This document shows, in pieces, positions 33,985 to 42,989 of a stretch of 64,000 nt of DNA. The DNA comes from Akkermansiaceae bacterium. GTDB taxonomy: Bacteria > Verrucomicrobiota > Verrucomicrobiia > Verrucomicrobiales > Akkermansiaceae. Made by a program: the position numbers and the translations under genes. The stretch lies in contig JACKQB010000005.1 in assembly GCA_024233115.1 (NCBI GenBank), positions 372,001 to 436,000 on the forward strand, in the 5' to 3' direction. How positions within the stretch are numbered: position 1 is the stretch's first letter; every line of letters begins with the position of its first letter. The notes beneath the pieces were generated by a model. It was given only the letters and a program-made list of their open reading frames with translations. It made no database searches and was not told the origin of the DNA.

Positions 33985-35163
33985 TTATGCGTTGGCCTTG
34001 CGGTAGACCTCGCGGACGAGAACGAGCTCTTCGTTCGCGGGGATGACCAGGACTTTTACCTTGGAGCTGTCCGTGCTGATGACGGCTTCCGTTGCCTGGC
34101 AGGCGTTGTTTTTTTCTTTGTCAATGGCTACGCCGAACTCTTCGAGCCCTGCGCAGATGGCGGCACGGAGCCACGGGTTGTTTTCGCCGATGCCGGCGGT
34201 GAAGACGAGGGAGTCGAGACCGCCGAGATCAAAGAGGAAGCTGGCGGCCCATTTTCGAGCCGACTGCACTAACATATCGAGTGCGAGCCGGGCGTCTGGA
34301 TTGCCGTTGCTTGCGGCCTGGTGGATGTCCCGGAGGTCGTTACTGACCCCGGAAACCCCTTGCAGACCGGATTCCTTGGTCAGTTGGCGTTCGGCTTCCT
34401 CCATGGTGATACCCAGGGCCTTGACGGCATAGGGCAGGGCGCCGGAATCGAGATCGCCGACGCGGTTGTTCTGTGGCAGGCCACTCTGGGGGGAGAAACC
34501 CATGCTGGTGCCGACGGCGATGCCGTTGCGGATTCCGGTCACCGAGCTGCTGCCACCGAGGTGGAAGGAAATGACCCGGAGAGGATCGCCGGAGATCTCC
34601 TGCGGACCATGGGTGTAGAGATGACGCACGGTTTCAGCCACATCGTCGCGACCCATCAGCTCGGCTGATCGCTCGGCAACGTATTTGTGGCTGGCACCGT
34701 GGAAACCATAACGTTGGATGCCTGCATCATACCACGCCTGCGGGATGGCGTAGCGTGTCGCGGCTTCTGGGACCCACTGATAGAACGCCGTTTCGAAGAG
34801 GGCAACGAGCCGGGCATCAGGGAGGATTTGCTGGAATTGGCGGATGCCTTCAGCGTAGGGGGGATTGTGTGCCGGGGCAACCTCACGGAAGCCCTCAAGC
34901 GCAGCAATCACGGAGTCGTCAGCTTCCACACATCCACTCAGGTTCCTGCCGAGCACAGTCTTGAATCCCACCGCATCAATATCGCTGATGGCGTTGAGAT
35001 GACCTTGGTCGACGAGATCAGAGAGAGCCTGGTTGATGACTTCTGCGTAATCGGTCACGCGTTCAAAACCGCCGGATGTGATCACGGACTCATCCTTACC
35101 GTCGATCTTGTAGAGACGGTATTTGAATGAGGTGGACCCCAGGTTGGCGATCAGAATGAGCAT
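33985..35163 (-). CDS. ackA: Acetate kinase-family enzyme of the microcompartment
   Basis: This 392-residue kinase would turn the acyl phosphate made by PduL into the acid plus ATP, giving substrate-level phosphorylation; the expected substrate is lactyl phosphate. Family blocks are clear: NLGSTSFKYRLY, APAHNPPYAEGI, YGFHGASHKYVAE and LVFTAGIGENNP. The phosphate-binding loop reads FHLGGSSSVTG where most acetate kinases have HLGNGSS, a shift that may go with the bulkier substrate. It lies between hexamer genes 1 and 2. A heptamer repeat (35171-35205) is in its leader. Confidence 0.9.
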   Translation of the reverse strand: MLILIANLGSTSFKYRLYKIDGKDESVITSGGFERVTDYAEVINQALSDLVDQGHLNAISDIDAVGFKTVLGRNLSGCVEADDSVIAALEGFREVAPAHNPPYAEGIRQFQQILPDARLVALFETAFYQWVPEAATRYAIPQAWYDAGIQRYGFHGASHKYVAERSAELMGRDDVAETVRHLYTHGPQEISGDPLRVISFHLGGSSSVTGIRNGIAVGTSMGFSPQSGLPQNNRVGDLDSGALPYAVKALGITMEEAERQLTKESGLQGVSGVSNDLRDIHQAASNGNPDARLALDMLVQSARKWAASFLFDLGGLDSLVFTAGIGENNPWLRAAICAGLEEFGVAIDKEKNNACQATEAVISTDSSKVKVLVIPANEELVLVREVYRKANA

Positions 35164-35170
35164 GATTTCA

Positions 35171-35205
35171 GGTGACAGGTGTCAGGAATCGGGTGTCAGG
35201 ATTAG
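35171..35205. repeat. Heptamer-periodic repeat upstream of the acetate kinase gene
   Basis: Five units read GGTGACA, GGTGTCA, GGAATCG, GGTGTCA and GGATTAG. The block fills most of the gap between hexamer gene 2 and the kinase start codon. Confidence 0.75.
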
Positions 35206-35480
35206 GAAATCCAGGGGCCGAGTTGACCGAGGTCTTCGTGGGGGCGGGGGATGACGAGTACGGATTTTACTTCGCCGACCTGGGCGCCGGCTTCCGCGCC
35301 AGCGTCAACAGCTGCTTTTACTGCAGCCACATCGCCGGTGAAGAATCCGCATACCAGACCTGAGCCGATTTTGTCCCAGCCGGTCATGGTGACGTCAGCT
35401 GCTTTGATAGCGGCGTCCGATGCTTCGATCAGGGTGGTGAGACCCAGTGTTTCTATCATTCCGAGTGCTTGCTTAGCCAT
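35202..35480 (-). CDS. BMC hexamer shell protein, 2
   Basis: This 92-residue BMC-H protein begins MAKQALGMIETLGLTTLIEA, with CGFFTGDVAAVKAAVDAGAE as the central signature. The C-terminal end (RPHEDLGQLGPWIS) is unrelated to those of the other two. The upstream leader reads CAACTAACAGAATAACAAT. Confidence 0.95.
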   Translation of the reverse strand: MAKQALGMIETLGLTTLIEASDAAIKAADVTMTGWDKIGSGLVCGFFTGDVAAVKAAVDAGAEAGAQVGEVKSVLVIPRPHEDLGQLGPWIS

Positions 35481-35524
35481 ATTGTTATTCTGTTAGTTGT
35501 TGAAGTGGATGTGATGATCTTATG

Positions 35525-35794
35525 TTAGAGATCAAATTGCTTGAGGAGTTCCGGTGCGGGGCGTGCGATGACGTGGGCGCTGACGAGATCGCCTACGCGG
35601 CCTGCGGCTTCTGCTCCTGCGTCGACGGCTGCTTTGACGCTGCCTACGTCTCCCTGGACGAGGATGGTGAGGTATCCTGCGCCGATCTGGACTTGTTTGG
35701 TGATATCTACGTCAGCGGCTTTGGACATCGCGTCAGCGGCCTCCACGCTACCGACGTAGCCTTTTGTTTCAATCATTCCGAGTGCTTTGCTCAT
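35525..35794 (-). CDS. BMC hexamer shell protein, 3
   Basis: This 89-residue BMC-H protein (MSKALGMIETKGYVGSVEAA; LVQGDVGSVKAAVDAGAEA) is the first shell gene of the operon, just after pduL. It is the shortest and most conventional of the three hexamer proteins, and probably the main facet component. No BMC-T (tandem domain) gene exists in the locus, so the shell appears to be built from hexamers and pentamers only. Confidence 0.95.
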   Translation of the reverse strand: MSKALGMIETKGYVGSVEAADAMSKAADVDITKQVQIGAGYLTILVQGDVGSVKAAVDAGAEAAGRVGDLVSAHVIARPAPELLKQFDL

Positions 35795-35852
35795 TGTATT
35801 GTTGGGTTGTGGTTTTTGGTTATGGTTGGTTGGTTAGTGTCGATGGGTGAAC

Positions 35853-36536
35853 TCATTTTTTGATGAGTTCACAGAAAGTATCGGGTTGGAGTCCGCAGGC
35901 ATTGCCTTCATCGGTATCAATGTGGGCTTCGAGGTTGAAGCTTTTATCGACCCGGACGACGATGTTGTCGAATGTCACCGAGCATGGGCTGTGGACTTTC
36001 ATCCTCATGGTATCGAGGTGTTTGACGCCGTAAAAATTGGCGTCATCCGGGTGCATGTGCACGTGGGGTTGGGCGCGGATGACGCCTTCGTCCATTTTGA
36101 AATATCCGTTGGGCCCCATCAACATGCAACCCGGGGTTCCGGCGGTGTCGCCCGACATTCTAATCGGGATGTCGAATCCGAGCGCGATGGCATCGGTGAA
36201 CGCCAGCTCAACCTGGTTGAGGTCGCGGCAGGGGCCGAGGATGCGGAGGTTGGAGATGACCCGGCTGCGTGGTCCGATCAGGGTGACCGACTCCTTGGCC
36301 GCGTAGGCACCTTCCTGATAGAGCCACTTGTTAGGTGTCAGTTGGTGGCCCGGGCCGAACAGCGCTTCGACGGCATCCTGGGTGAGGTGGCAATGGCGGG
36401 CACTGATATTGACGACAAATCCATTGGGTGCTTTGGCCTGCGGAGGTAGGGAAAGTCCCATCTCGCGGTAAACCTGCTCGCGCACCATGTGCTCGATGAC
36501 GCCCCGGGGAGTGTTGTTTGGTTGACTGGAAGACAT
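35853..36536 (-). CDS. pduL: Phosphate acyltransferase PduL
   Basis: This 227-residue enzyme moves the acyl group from CoA to phosphate, recycling CoA inside the shell. The two zinc sites of the family are visible in NISARHCHLT and AQPHVHMHPDDA. The N-terminus (RGVIEHMVREQVYREMG) is an amphipathic encapsulation peptide. The ATG at 36536 is chosen over one ten codons upstream because it places that helix close to the start. It is the first gene of the leftward operon, divergent from the DeoR regulator. Confidence 0.93.
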   Translation of the reverse strand: MSSSQPNNTPRGVIEHMVREQVYREMGLSLPPQAKAPNGFVVNISARHCHLTQDAVEALFGPGHQLTPNKWLYQEGAYAAKESVTLIGPRSRVISNLRILGPCRDLNQVELAFTDAIALGFDIPIRMSGDTAGTPGCMLMGPNGYFKMDEGVIRAQPHVHMHPDDANFYGVKHLDTMRMKVHSPCSVTFDNIVVRVDKSFNLEAHIDTDEGNACGLQPDTFCELIKK

Positions 36537-36575
36537 AGTTTTTTCGGCTGACGGGCGAGATTTCACATGTTTTTA

Positions 36576-36587
36576 TTGACAAGTCAA
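36576..36587. promoter_or_regulatory. Palindrome in the divergent control region of the microcompartment locus
   Basis: TTGACAAGTCAA is a palindrome with TTGAC arms that also reads as a -35 element on both strands (TTGACA rightward, TTGACT leftward). It lies in the 100-base gap between the divergent pduL and DeoR genes. It could be the DeoR operator, placed to control both promoters. The -10 elements are not clear by eye. Confidence 0.45.
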
Positions 36588-36636
36588 CGAAAAACACAGA
36601 AAAAACAAATAAACACCAACCAAACAAAGATTGATT

Positions 36637-37395
36637 ATGCTGGCCGCCGAACGACATCACCGGATCATGGAAAGTATTTCCAAGCGTGGTTCAGTTCGTA
36701 CCAAGGATATTGCGGACAAGCTCGGTGTCACGGATGAAACGATCCGAAAGGACTTCGAGGCACTTGAGCAGCAGGGGAAATTGGTCCGGTCCCACGGTGG
36801 CGCGATTATTCCAAGGCGGTTTAACGCTGACCTTACCCTGACTGAACGGCAATTGATCAACCGGGAGGCGAAGAACGAGATTGCCAAGGCTGCGGCCAGT
36901 CGGATCCAGCCGAATGAGACGATTTTTGTCGACGCCAGCTCCACGGCACTGTCGATTACCCAGTTTATCCCGGATTTTCATTTTACGGTGGTGACCAATT
37001 CCCACGATGTCATATCCGCCCTGGCAGGGGTGGAGCATATCGACCTGATCAGCACGGGCGGACTTTTTGAGTCGCGTTCCCGGTCCATGATTGGTCTGGC
37101 GGCCGAACGCACACTCAAGCGGTACAATATCCACCGGATGTTTTTTTCTGGCAATGGTCTGGATCTCAAACGTGGGGTCAGTGAGGCAAACTCACGCCAG
37201 GCGGCCTTTAAAGAGCATGTCATTGCGGATGCAGAGGATGTTTGTTTTCTGGCTGACAGTTCGAAAATCGGTGTCTGTTCGGCGTTCTTTTTCGCTGATT
37301 GCAGTGAATTGACCACCTTGATCACCACCAAGGATGCGGATGACGCTATTCTTGAATCACTGAAAAGCATCGATGTTGATGTGATCACCGCTTGA
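36637..37395 (+). CDS. DeoR-family regulator of the sugar/microcompartment locus
   Basis: This 252-residue repressor has an N-terminal helix-turn-helix (RHHRIMESISKRGSVRTKDI; DETIRKDFEALEQQGKLVRSHGGA) and a C-terminal sugar-phosphate sensing domain with VVTNSHDVISALAG and CFLADSSKIG. The first ATG at 36637 is used; an in-frame TTG two codons earlier is less likely. Family knowledge makes a phosphorylated intermediate, such as fuculose or rhamnulose 1-phosphate, the likely inducer. It heads the rightward operon and probably controls both directions from the 100-base gap. Confidence 0.9.
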   Translation: MLAAERHHRIMESISKRGSVRTKDIADKLGVTDETIRKDFEALEQQGKLVRSHGGAIIPRRFNADLTLTERQLINREAKNEIAKAAASRIQPNETIFVDASSTALSITQFIPDFHFTVVTNSHDVISALAGVEHIDLISTGGLFESRSRSMIGLAAERTLKRYNIHRMFFSGNGLDLKRGVSEANSRQAAFKEHVIADAEDVCFLADSSKIGVCSAFFFADCSELTTLITTKDADDAILESLKSIDVDVITA

Positions 37396-37400
37396 CTTGG

Positions 37401-37428
37401 AAACCCAAATAAACCCAAATAAACCCAA
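37401..37428. repeat. Ten-base tandem repeat in the rhamnulokinase leader
   Basis: AAACCCAAAT occurs twice, followed by a partial third copy AAACCCAA, ending 8 bases before the start codon. It is A/C-rich and G-free, as in many leaders of this window. Confidence 0.8.
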
Positions 37429-37436
37429 CCCACGAA

Positions 37437-38909
37437 ATGATGCAGGTCTATCTCGCCATTGATCTCGGAGCCGGCTCCGGTCGACTCGTCGCCGGAAAAT
37501 ACGATGGAGCAACGCTTCAACTGGAGGAAATCCACCGGTTTTCCAACGAAGGAGTGGAAATCAACGGCGGCTACTACTGGGATACGCCGCGGATTTTTGC
37601 CAATGTGACGGAGGGTATTCAGAAAGCCATTGAGAAATATGGTGACCGTGTGGTTTCTGTTGCGACCGATTCCTGGGGCTGTGATTTTGCCTTGCTGGAT
37701 TGCCAGGGCAATGTCCTCGGCGGACACCGCCAGTACCGTGACCCTCGCATAGAAGGAATGCAGCAGGCGATGAACGAGCGGATTCCGCTGAACGAGGTGT
37801 TTGCGCACACGGGTATCCAGCCGGCGTTTTATAACAGCAGCCTTCATTTACTCGCGGAGAGCATCAAGGGAAACCCATGTTTCAGTATCGCGGATCGACT
37901 GCTGTTTACGCCGGACCTGTTGGCTTTCTGGCTCAGCGGCGTGCGGGCCAATGAGAGGACGATCACCAGCACCAGCCAGCTCTACAATCCGATTGCCCGC
38001 GACTGGGCGTGGGAAGTCATCGATGCCCTCGGACTGCCCCGGGAGATGTTTGGAAACATCGTGTCGTCCGGGACAGTGCTTGGCCCCCTCACGGACGGGA
38101 TGGCAGAAAAAACGGGTGCGACCCACGGCATGAAAGTCGTCGCATCGGCGGGTCACGACACCGCTTCCGCGGTAGCGGGATTACCGATGGAACGGGGAGG
38201 TCTCTGGCTCTCATCAGGCACGTGGTCGATTCTAGGTGTCGAATCCGAGCAGCCCGTCACCACCACCGAGGCCTTTGAGGCGAAACTCTCGAACGAGGGC
38301 GGAGTGAACAAGACCACCCGGCTGCTGCACAATGTTTCAGGCCTCTGGATCATCCAGGAATGCCGCCGTGAATGGGCCGAGCAGGGTGAGGAAATGAGTT
38401 ATGCCGAACTGGCACGACTCGCCGAGGAGGCCGAGCCGTTCACCGCGTTTATCGATCCCAATGACCCCACCTTTGCCTCACCCGGTGACATGCCTGGTAA
38501 GATCCGTGCCTTTTGCAAGAAAACAGGCCAGTCGGTTCCGGAAAGCAAGGGCCGTATCCTCAGGATCGCAACCGATAGCCTGGCACTGAAATACCGCCAG
38601 GTCATCGAAGTGCTCGGAAAAGTGACTGGCAGAACATTTGACGCACTGAATGCCGGCGGCGGCGGCATACAAAACGAACTTCTGATGCAAGCTACGGCCG
38701 ACGCGATCGGTATCCCTGTAATAGCAGGCCCGACGGAGGCGACCTCCTGTGGTAATATCATCACCCAGATGGTGGCTACCGGGGAGCTGCCCGACATCAC
38801 GGCCGGCCGCAAACTGGTCGCTGCCTCGATGGAAAGTAAAACCTTCACCCCGAGTGCGTCAAGTGTATGGCAGCCGCATTACGAAAAATTTCTAACACTG
38901 ATCCATTAA
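37437..38909 (+). CDS. rhaB: Rhamnulokinase (FGGY family)
   Basis: This 490-residue sugar kinase, close to the 489 residues of E. coli RhaB, phosphorylates a ketodeoxysugar at C1. VYLAIDLGAGSGRLVAG is the phosphate-1 loop with the RhaB-style GAGSGR, and ATDSWGCDFALLD, VASAGHDTASAVAG and NAGGGGIQNELLMQATAD are further conserved blocks. Rhamnulokinase is favoured over fuculokinase on these phrases, but it sits directly before fucose isomerase, so it may serve both sugars. Two ATGs are adjacent at 37437 and 37440. Confidence 0.88.
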   Translation: MMQVYLAIDLGAGSGRLVAGKYDGATLQLEEIHRFSNEGVEINGGYYWDTPRIFANVTEGIQKAIEKYGDRVVSVATDSWGCDFALLDCQGNVLGGHRQYRDPRIEGMQQAMNERIPLNEVFAHTGIQPAFYNSSLHLLAESIKGNPCFSIADRLLFTPDLLAFWLSGVRANERTITSTSQLYNPIARDWAWEVIDALGLPREMFGNIVSSGTVLGPLTDGMAEKTGATHGMKVVASAGHDTASAVAGLPMERGGLWLSSGTWSILGVESEQPVTTTEAFEAKLSNEGGVNKTTRLLHNVSGLWIIQECRREWAEQGEEMSYAELARLAEEAEPFTAFIDPNDPTFASPGDMPGKIRAFCKKTGQSVPESKGRILRIATDSLALKYRQVIEVLGKVTGRTFDALNAGGGGIQNELLMQATADAIGIPVIAGPTEATSCGNIITQMVATGELPDITAGRKLVAASMESKTFTPSASSVWQPHYEKFLTLIH

Positions 38910-38935
38910 CCCATTAGCAATTATTAGCACCAACC

Positions 38936-40720
38936 ATGAAAACCGTATTCAACAAAGACAACATGCCAAAAATCGGCATCCGTCCCACTATTGATGGCCG
39001 TCTCGGCGGCGTCCGTGAGTCTCTCGAAGACCAGACCATGAACCAGGCAAAGGCAACGGCAGCCTTCATTGCAGAGAACCTTTGTTATCCTGATGGCTCG
39101 CCTGTCGAGTGTGTGATTGCCGATACCTGTATCGGCGGGGTGGCCGAGGCCGCCGCCTGTGCCGATAAATTCAAACGCGAAAACGTCGGCGTGTCACTCA
39201 CAGTGACGCCATGCTGGTGTTACGGTTCTGAAACCATGGACATGGACCCGCATACACCGAAGGCCGTCTGGGGCTTCAACGGCACCGAGCGTCCGGGGGC
39301 GGTTTACCTCGCCGCCGCTCTGGCTGGCCATACCCAGAAGGGTCTGCCGGCATTCGGTATCTATGGTCGTGACGTCATGGAGTCCAGCGACACCAGCATC
39401 CCTGATGACGTCGCGCACAAGATCCTCGCGTTCTGCCGTGCCGGTATCTCCGTCGCACTCATGCGTGGAAAATCCTACCTCTCACTCGGTGGCACCTCGA
39501 TGGGTATTGCCGGCTCAGTCGTCGACCCCGACTTTTTCCAGGACTACCTCGGCATCCGCGTGGAAGCCGTCGATATGACCGAGCTGGCCCGTCGGTTCGA
39601 AAGAGGCATCTACGACCAGGAGGAGTATGAAAAAGCCTTTGCCTGGGTGAAGGAAAACTGCCCGGAAGGAAAAGACTACAACTCACCGGAGACCCAGCGG
39701 CCTCGCGAGGTACTCGACAAGGAGTGGGAAACATCCGTCAAAATGGCGATCATCACCCGCGACCTCATGGTTGGCAACGAGAAGCTTGCCGAGATGGGAT
39801 ACGGGGAGGAGGCCCACGGTCGCAACGCGATCTGCGGCGGCTTCCAAGGCCAGCGGCAGTGGACCGACCACTACCCGAACGGCGACTTCATGGAGGCGAT
39901 CCTGACATCATCATTCGATTGGAATGGAAAACGTGCCCCCTACCAGTTTGCCACAGAAAACGATGCGCTCAACGCCGTGACCATGCTGTTTGGCAACCTG
40001 CTGACCAATACCGCCCAGATTTTCGCCGACCTGCGCACCTACTGGTCGCCCGACGCCGTCAAGCGTGTCTCCGGTCACGAGCTGACAGGTGCCGCATCCA
40101 ACGGACTTCTCCACCTGATCAACTCCGGCCCTGCCGCGCTCGATGGCACCGGCGAGATGACCAAGGACGGCAAACCAGCGATGAAACCACATTGGGAAAT
40201 CACCGATGAGGAAGTCCAGGCCTGCCTCGACGCCACCACCTGGCACCCGTCGATTACCGAATACTTCCCTGGAGGCGGTATGAGCACCCGTTACAAGACC
40301 AAGGGGGGAATGCCAGCCACCATCGCCCGGCTCAACCTGGTCAAGGGACTTGGGCCTGCGCTGCAGATTGCCGAGGGCGTTACCGTCGAACTTCCAGAGG
40401 ACGTGCACCAGGTGCTTGATGACCGCACCAACCCATCCTGGCCAACTACCTGGTTCTGTCCGACACTCACAGGCAAAGGCGCCTTCCGCGACACCTACAC
40501 GGTGATGAACAACTGGGGTGCCAACCACTGCGTGATGAGCTACGGACTGATCGGTGCCGACCTGATCACACTCGCCTCGATGCTGCGTATCCCGGTTTAC
40601 ATGCACAACGTCGACGAAGAGCGTATCTTCCGCCCATCCTCGTGGAATGCCCATGGCACTGACGGCCTGGAAGGCGCCGACTTCCGTGCCTGCCAGAACT
40701 ACGGTCCCATTTACGGATAA
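38936..40720 (+). CDS. fucI: L-fucose isomerase
   Basis: This 594-residue enzyme (E. coli FucI has 591) converts L-fucose to L-fuculose in the cytoplasm using Mn2+. MPKIGIRPTIDGRLGGVRES is the family start, and VTPCWCYGSETMDMDP, FGIYGRDVMESSD and FNGTERPGAVYLAAALAGH are conserved. The C-terminus with MNNWGANHCVMSYGLIGADL holds the catalytic His region. There is no L-rhamnose isomerase in the window, so fucose is the sugar best supported. The gap to lutA is only 5 bases. Confidence 0.96.
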   Translation: MKTVFNKDNMPKIGIRPTIDGRLGGVRESLEDQTMNQAKATAAFIAENLCYPDGSPVECVIADTCIGGVAEAAACADKFKRENVGVSLTVTPCWCYGSETMDMDPHTPKAVWGFNGTERPGAVYLAAALAGHTQKGLPAFGIYGRDVMESSDTSIPDDVAHKILAFCRAGISVALMRGKSYLSLGGTSMGIAGSVVDPDFFQDYLGIRVEAVDMTELARRFERGIYDQEEYEKAFAWVKENCPEGKDYNSPETQRPREVLDKEWETSVKMAIITRDLMVGNEKLAEMGYGEEAHGRNAICGGFQGQRQWTDHYPNGDFMEAILTSSFDWNGKRAPYQFATENDALNAVTMLFGNLLTNTAQIFADLRTYWSPDAVKRVSGHELTGAASNGLLHLINSGPAALDGTGEMTKDGKPAMKPHWEITDEEVQACLDATTWHPSITEYFPGGGMSTRYKTKGGMPATIARLNLVKGLGPALQIAEGVTVELPEDVHQVLDDRTNPSWPTTWFCPTLTGKGAFRDTYTVMNNWGANHCVMSYGLIGADLITLASMLRIPVYMHNVDEERIFRPSSWNAHGTDGLEGADFRACQNYGPIYG

Positions 40721-40725
40721 TTCCC

Positions 40726-41496
40726 ATGACAGCCGAATCCATTCAAAACTCCGCCAAGGGCAAGCAGGTTCTCATGATGGGAACTTGCTTGTGCGATGCC
40801 TTTTACGTCGAAGCCGCCAAGGCAATGGTCGAAGTGTTAGAATACCTCGGCGTCGAGGTGGTCTATCCGGAAAACCAGACCTGCTGTGGCCAGCCGGCGT
40901 TTAACTCAGGCGACTGGAAATCATCCCGCACCGTGGCCCGTCACGCGGTGGAGGTTTTCAAAGGGGATCTCCCCGTGATTATTCCCTCCGGCTCCTGCAC
41001 CGCGATGCACAAGCACGGGAACCTGCTGCAGTTCGAGAACGAACCCGATTTACCCGCCGTCAAAGACCTCGCTGATCGTTCGTTCGAACTCATCGACTAC
41101 ATTGTCAACCACCTCGGTGTCACTCAGTGGCCGGGAAAGCTGGATGCAAAAATCGCCTTCCACCATTCCTGCCACACCCGTGGCAGCGGCACCCGGCCGG
41201 GTGCCCAGACATTGCTCTCCAGCATCGATGGCGTCGACCTCGTCGAATACGGGCAAGGTGAGCAGTGCTGTGGATTCGGCGGCACATTCTGTGTCACCTT
41301 CCCCCACATCTCGGGGCAGATGGGAACGCTGAAACTTGATCATCTGTTGGAAAACACACCCGACTACCTGGTCTCAGCCGACCTCTCCTGCATGATGCAC
41401 CTCGGTGGGCTTGCCGAGAAACAAGGACGCAAACTCCAATACCGCCACGCCGCCCAAATCCTCCTCTACGCCCTCAAGGGTGGGGCGATCGACTAG
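40726..41496 (+). CDS. lutA: Lactate utilization protein A (CCG-type Fe-S subunit)
   Basis: This 256-residue protein is one of three subunits of the iron-sulfur L-lactate oxidase. It has two CCG domains: ENQTCCGQPAFNSGD near the front and QCCGFGGTFCVTFPH near the end, which bind an Fe-S cluster. In Bacillus LutABC converts L-lactate to pyruvate. Here the operon position beside fucI and the microcompartment genes points to lactate formed from lactaldehyde as the substrate. Confidence 0.93.
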   Translation: MTAESIQNSAKGKQVLMMGTCLCDAFYVEAAKAMVEVLEYLGVEVVYPENQTCCGQPAFNSGDWKSSRTVARHAVEVFKGDLPVIIPSGSCTAMHKHGNLLQFENEPDLPAVKDLADRSFELIDYIVNHLGVTQWPGKLDAKIAFHHSCHTRGSGTRPGAQTLLSSIDGVDLVEYGQGEQCCGFGGTFCVTFPHISGQMGTLKLDHLLENTPDYLVSADLSCMMHLGGLAEKQGRKLQYRHAAQILLYALKGGAID

Positions 41497-41506
41497 CCAG
41501 TCTGGT

Positions 41507-41541
41507 AATTCACTATTCACTATTCAAAATTCACCATTCTA
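41507..41541. repeat. Heptamer-periodic repeat in the lutB leader
   Basis: Five units read AATTCAC, TATTCAC, TATTCAA, AATTCAC and CATTCTA, ending 2 bases before the lutB start codon and filling most of the lutA-lutB gap. Confidence 0.85.
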
Positions 41542-41543
41542 AG

Positions 41544-42983
41544 ATGTACGCCTCCAAACAACCCATTGACTCTTATGCGTCAAAGATGACGGATGAAAAA
41601 CGTCACTCAGTGTACGACGGCACCTCCTCGGGAACCTACAAGCGCTACAGTGTGCTGTTCAAAGATTACGAAGACCCCGACGCACTACGGAAACTTGCCG
41701 GTAAGGTCAAGGACCACACCTTGTCCCATCTACCCAAGTACCTTGAACAGGCGGAGAAAAAGCTCACCGAAAACGGCGCGACGGTGCACTTTGCCGACAG
41801 CGATGCCGATGCACGCGATACGGTTCTGGCCATTCTCAAAAAACATGGGGTGAAGCGACTGACCAAGTCCAAGTCCATGGCGGCCGAGGAGATTCATCTC
41901 AATCCGCATTTGGAAAGAAACGGCATCGAATGCCTCGAAAGCGACCTGGGTGAGTTTATCATCCAGTTGGACGACGACATCCCATCCCATATCGTCAAGC
42001 CGATCATCCATAAAAACCGGAACGAGATCGCCGAAACCTTTTTACGCGAGGGCATCGCCGAGGATCTTAATAACGATCCCGAGACCATCACACGTCGCGC
42101 GCGATCCTACCTGCGGAAAAAATACTTCGAGGCCGAGGCGGGAATCACCGGGGCGAACTTTGTGTCCGCCGAGAGTGGCCGCATCGCCCTGGTCACCAAC
42201 GAAGGTAACGCCCGCTTTGGTATGGCACCCGTACCCGTGCATATCGTCCTGGTCGGCATCGAAAAACTGCTTCCCCGCGACAAGGATTTCGGGCTGTTTC
42301 TGAATTTGTTAGGTCGTTCGGCCACCGGCCAGCAACTGACGGTTTATACGCAATTTGTCGGTGGCCCAAGACACCCCGACCAGCCAAGCGGCCCCGAGCA
42401 CATGCACGTGGTCTTTATGAACAACGGTCGCACCGATGTGCTGAAATCCAACTGTCGGGAAATCCTGCGCTGTATCCGTTGCTCCGCCTGCCAGAACGTC
42501 TGCCCGGTTTACAGGCAGTCGTCTGGCCACGCCTACCGCTCCGTTTACGGTGGCCCCGTGGGTGCGGTGCTGTCGCCGATCCTGTTTGGTGACCGCTTTG
42601 CCGAGCTGGCCGACCTGCCGAAGGCATCCTCGCTCTGCGGCGCCTGTAACGAGGTCTGCCCGGTGGATATCCCGATCCCCGATCTGCTGCTCCGCTTGCG
42701 CGACAAGGCGAAGGTGGAAAAGGTTAAATCCGTAGGTGCCTTGCCGATGGCTCCCTTTGCCGTGCTGGCGACCAGTCCCCTGGTCTGGCGCACCGCCATG
42801 ACCGCTTCCAAGATGATGAACCACCTGCCGATCCAATACACACCGGTCGCGCCGTTGCAAAACTGGCTCAACCAGAGGACGCTGCCGAAGTGGCAGGGTG
42901 GCGATTTCCGCAAGTGGATGAAGGGGCGGCAATCAGAAACGACAGAAACGAAGGAATCCTCCAAATCACCCTCTAACGATTAA
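41544..42983 (+). CDS. lutB: Lactate utilization protein B (ferredoxin-domain subunit)
   Basis: This 479-residue subunit carries two 4Fe-4S motifs: RCIRCSACQNVCPVYR and SLCGACNEVCPVDIP. The N-terminal two thirds is the LUD domain with ITGANFVSAESGRIALVTNEGN. It works with LutA and LutC to pass electrons from lactate to the respiratory chain. The C-terminus ends in a polar Ser/Thr/Lys tail. The lutC gene starts 6 bases after its stop codon. Confidence 0.95.
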   Translation: MYASKQPIDSYASKMTDEKRHSVYDGTSSGTYKRYSVLFKDYEDPDALRKLAGKVKDHTLSHLPKYLEQAEKKLTENGATVHFADSDADARDTVLAILKKHGVKRLTKSKSMAAEEIHLNPHLERNGIECLESDLGEFIIQLDDDIPSHIVKPIIHKNRNEIAETFLREGIAEDLNNDPETITRRARSYLRKKYFEAEAGITGANFVSAESGRIALVTNEGNARFGMAPVPVHIVLVGIEKLLPRDKDFGLFLNLLGRSATGQQLTVYTQFVGGPRHPDQPSGPEHMHVVFMNNGRTDVLKSNCREILRCIRCSACQNVCPVYRQSSGHAYRSVYGGPVGAVLSPILFGDRFAELADLPKASSLCGACNEVCPVDIPIPDLLLRLRDKAKVEKVKSVGALPMAPFAVLATSPLVWRTAMTASKMMNHLPIQYTPVAPLQNWLNQRTLPKWQGGDFRKWMKGRQSETTETKESSKSPSND

Positions 42984-42989
42984 TCTATC

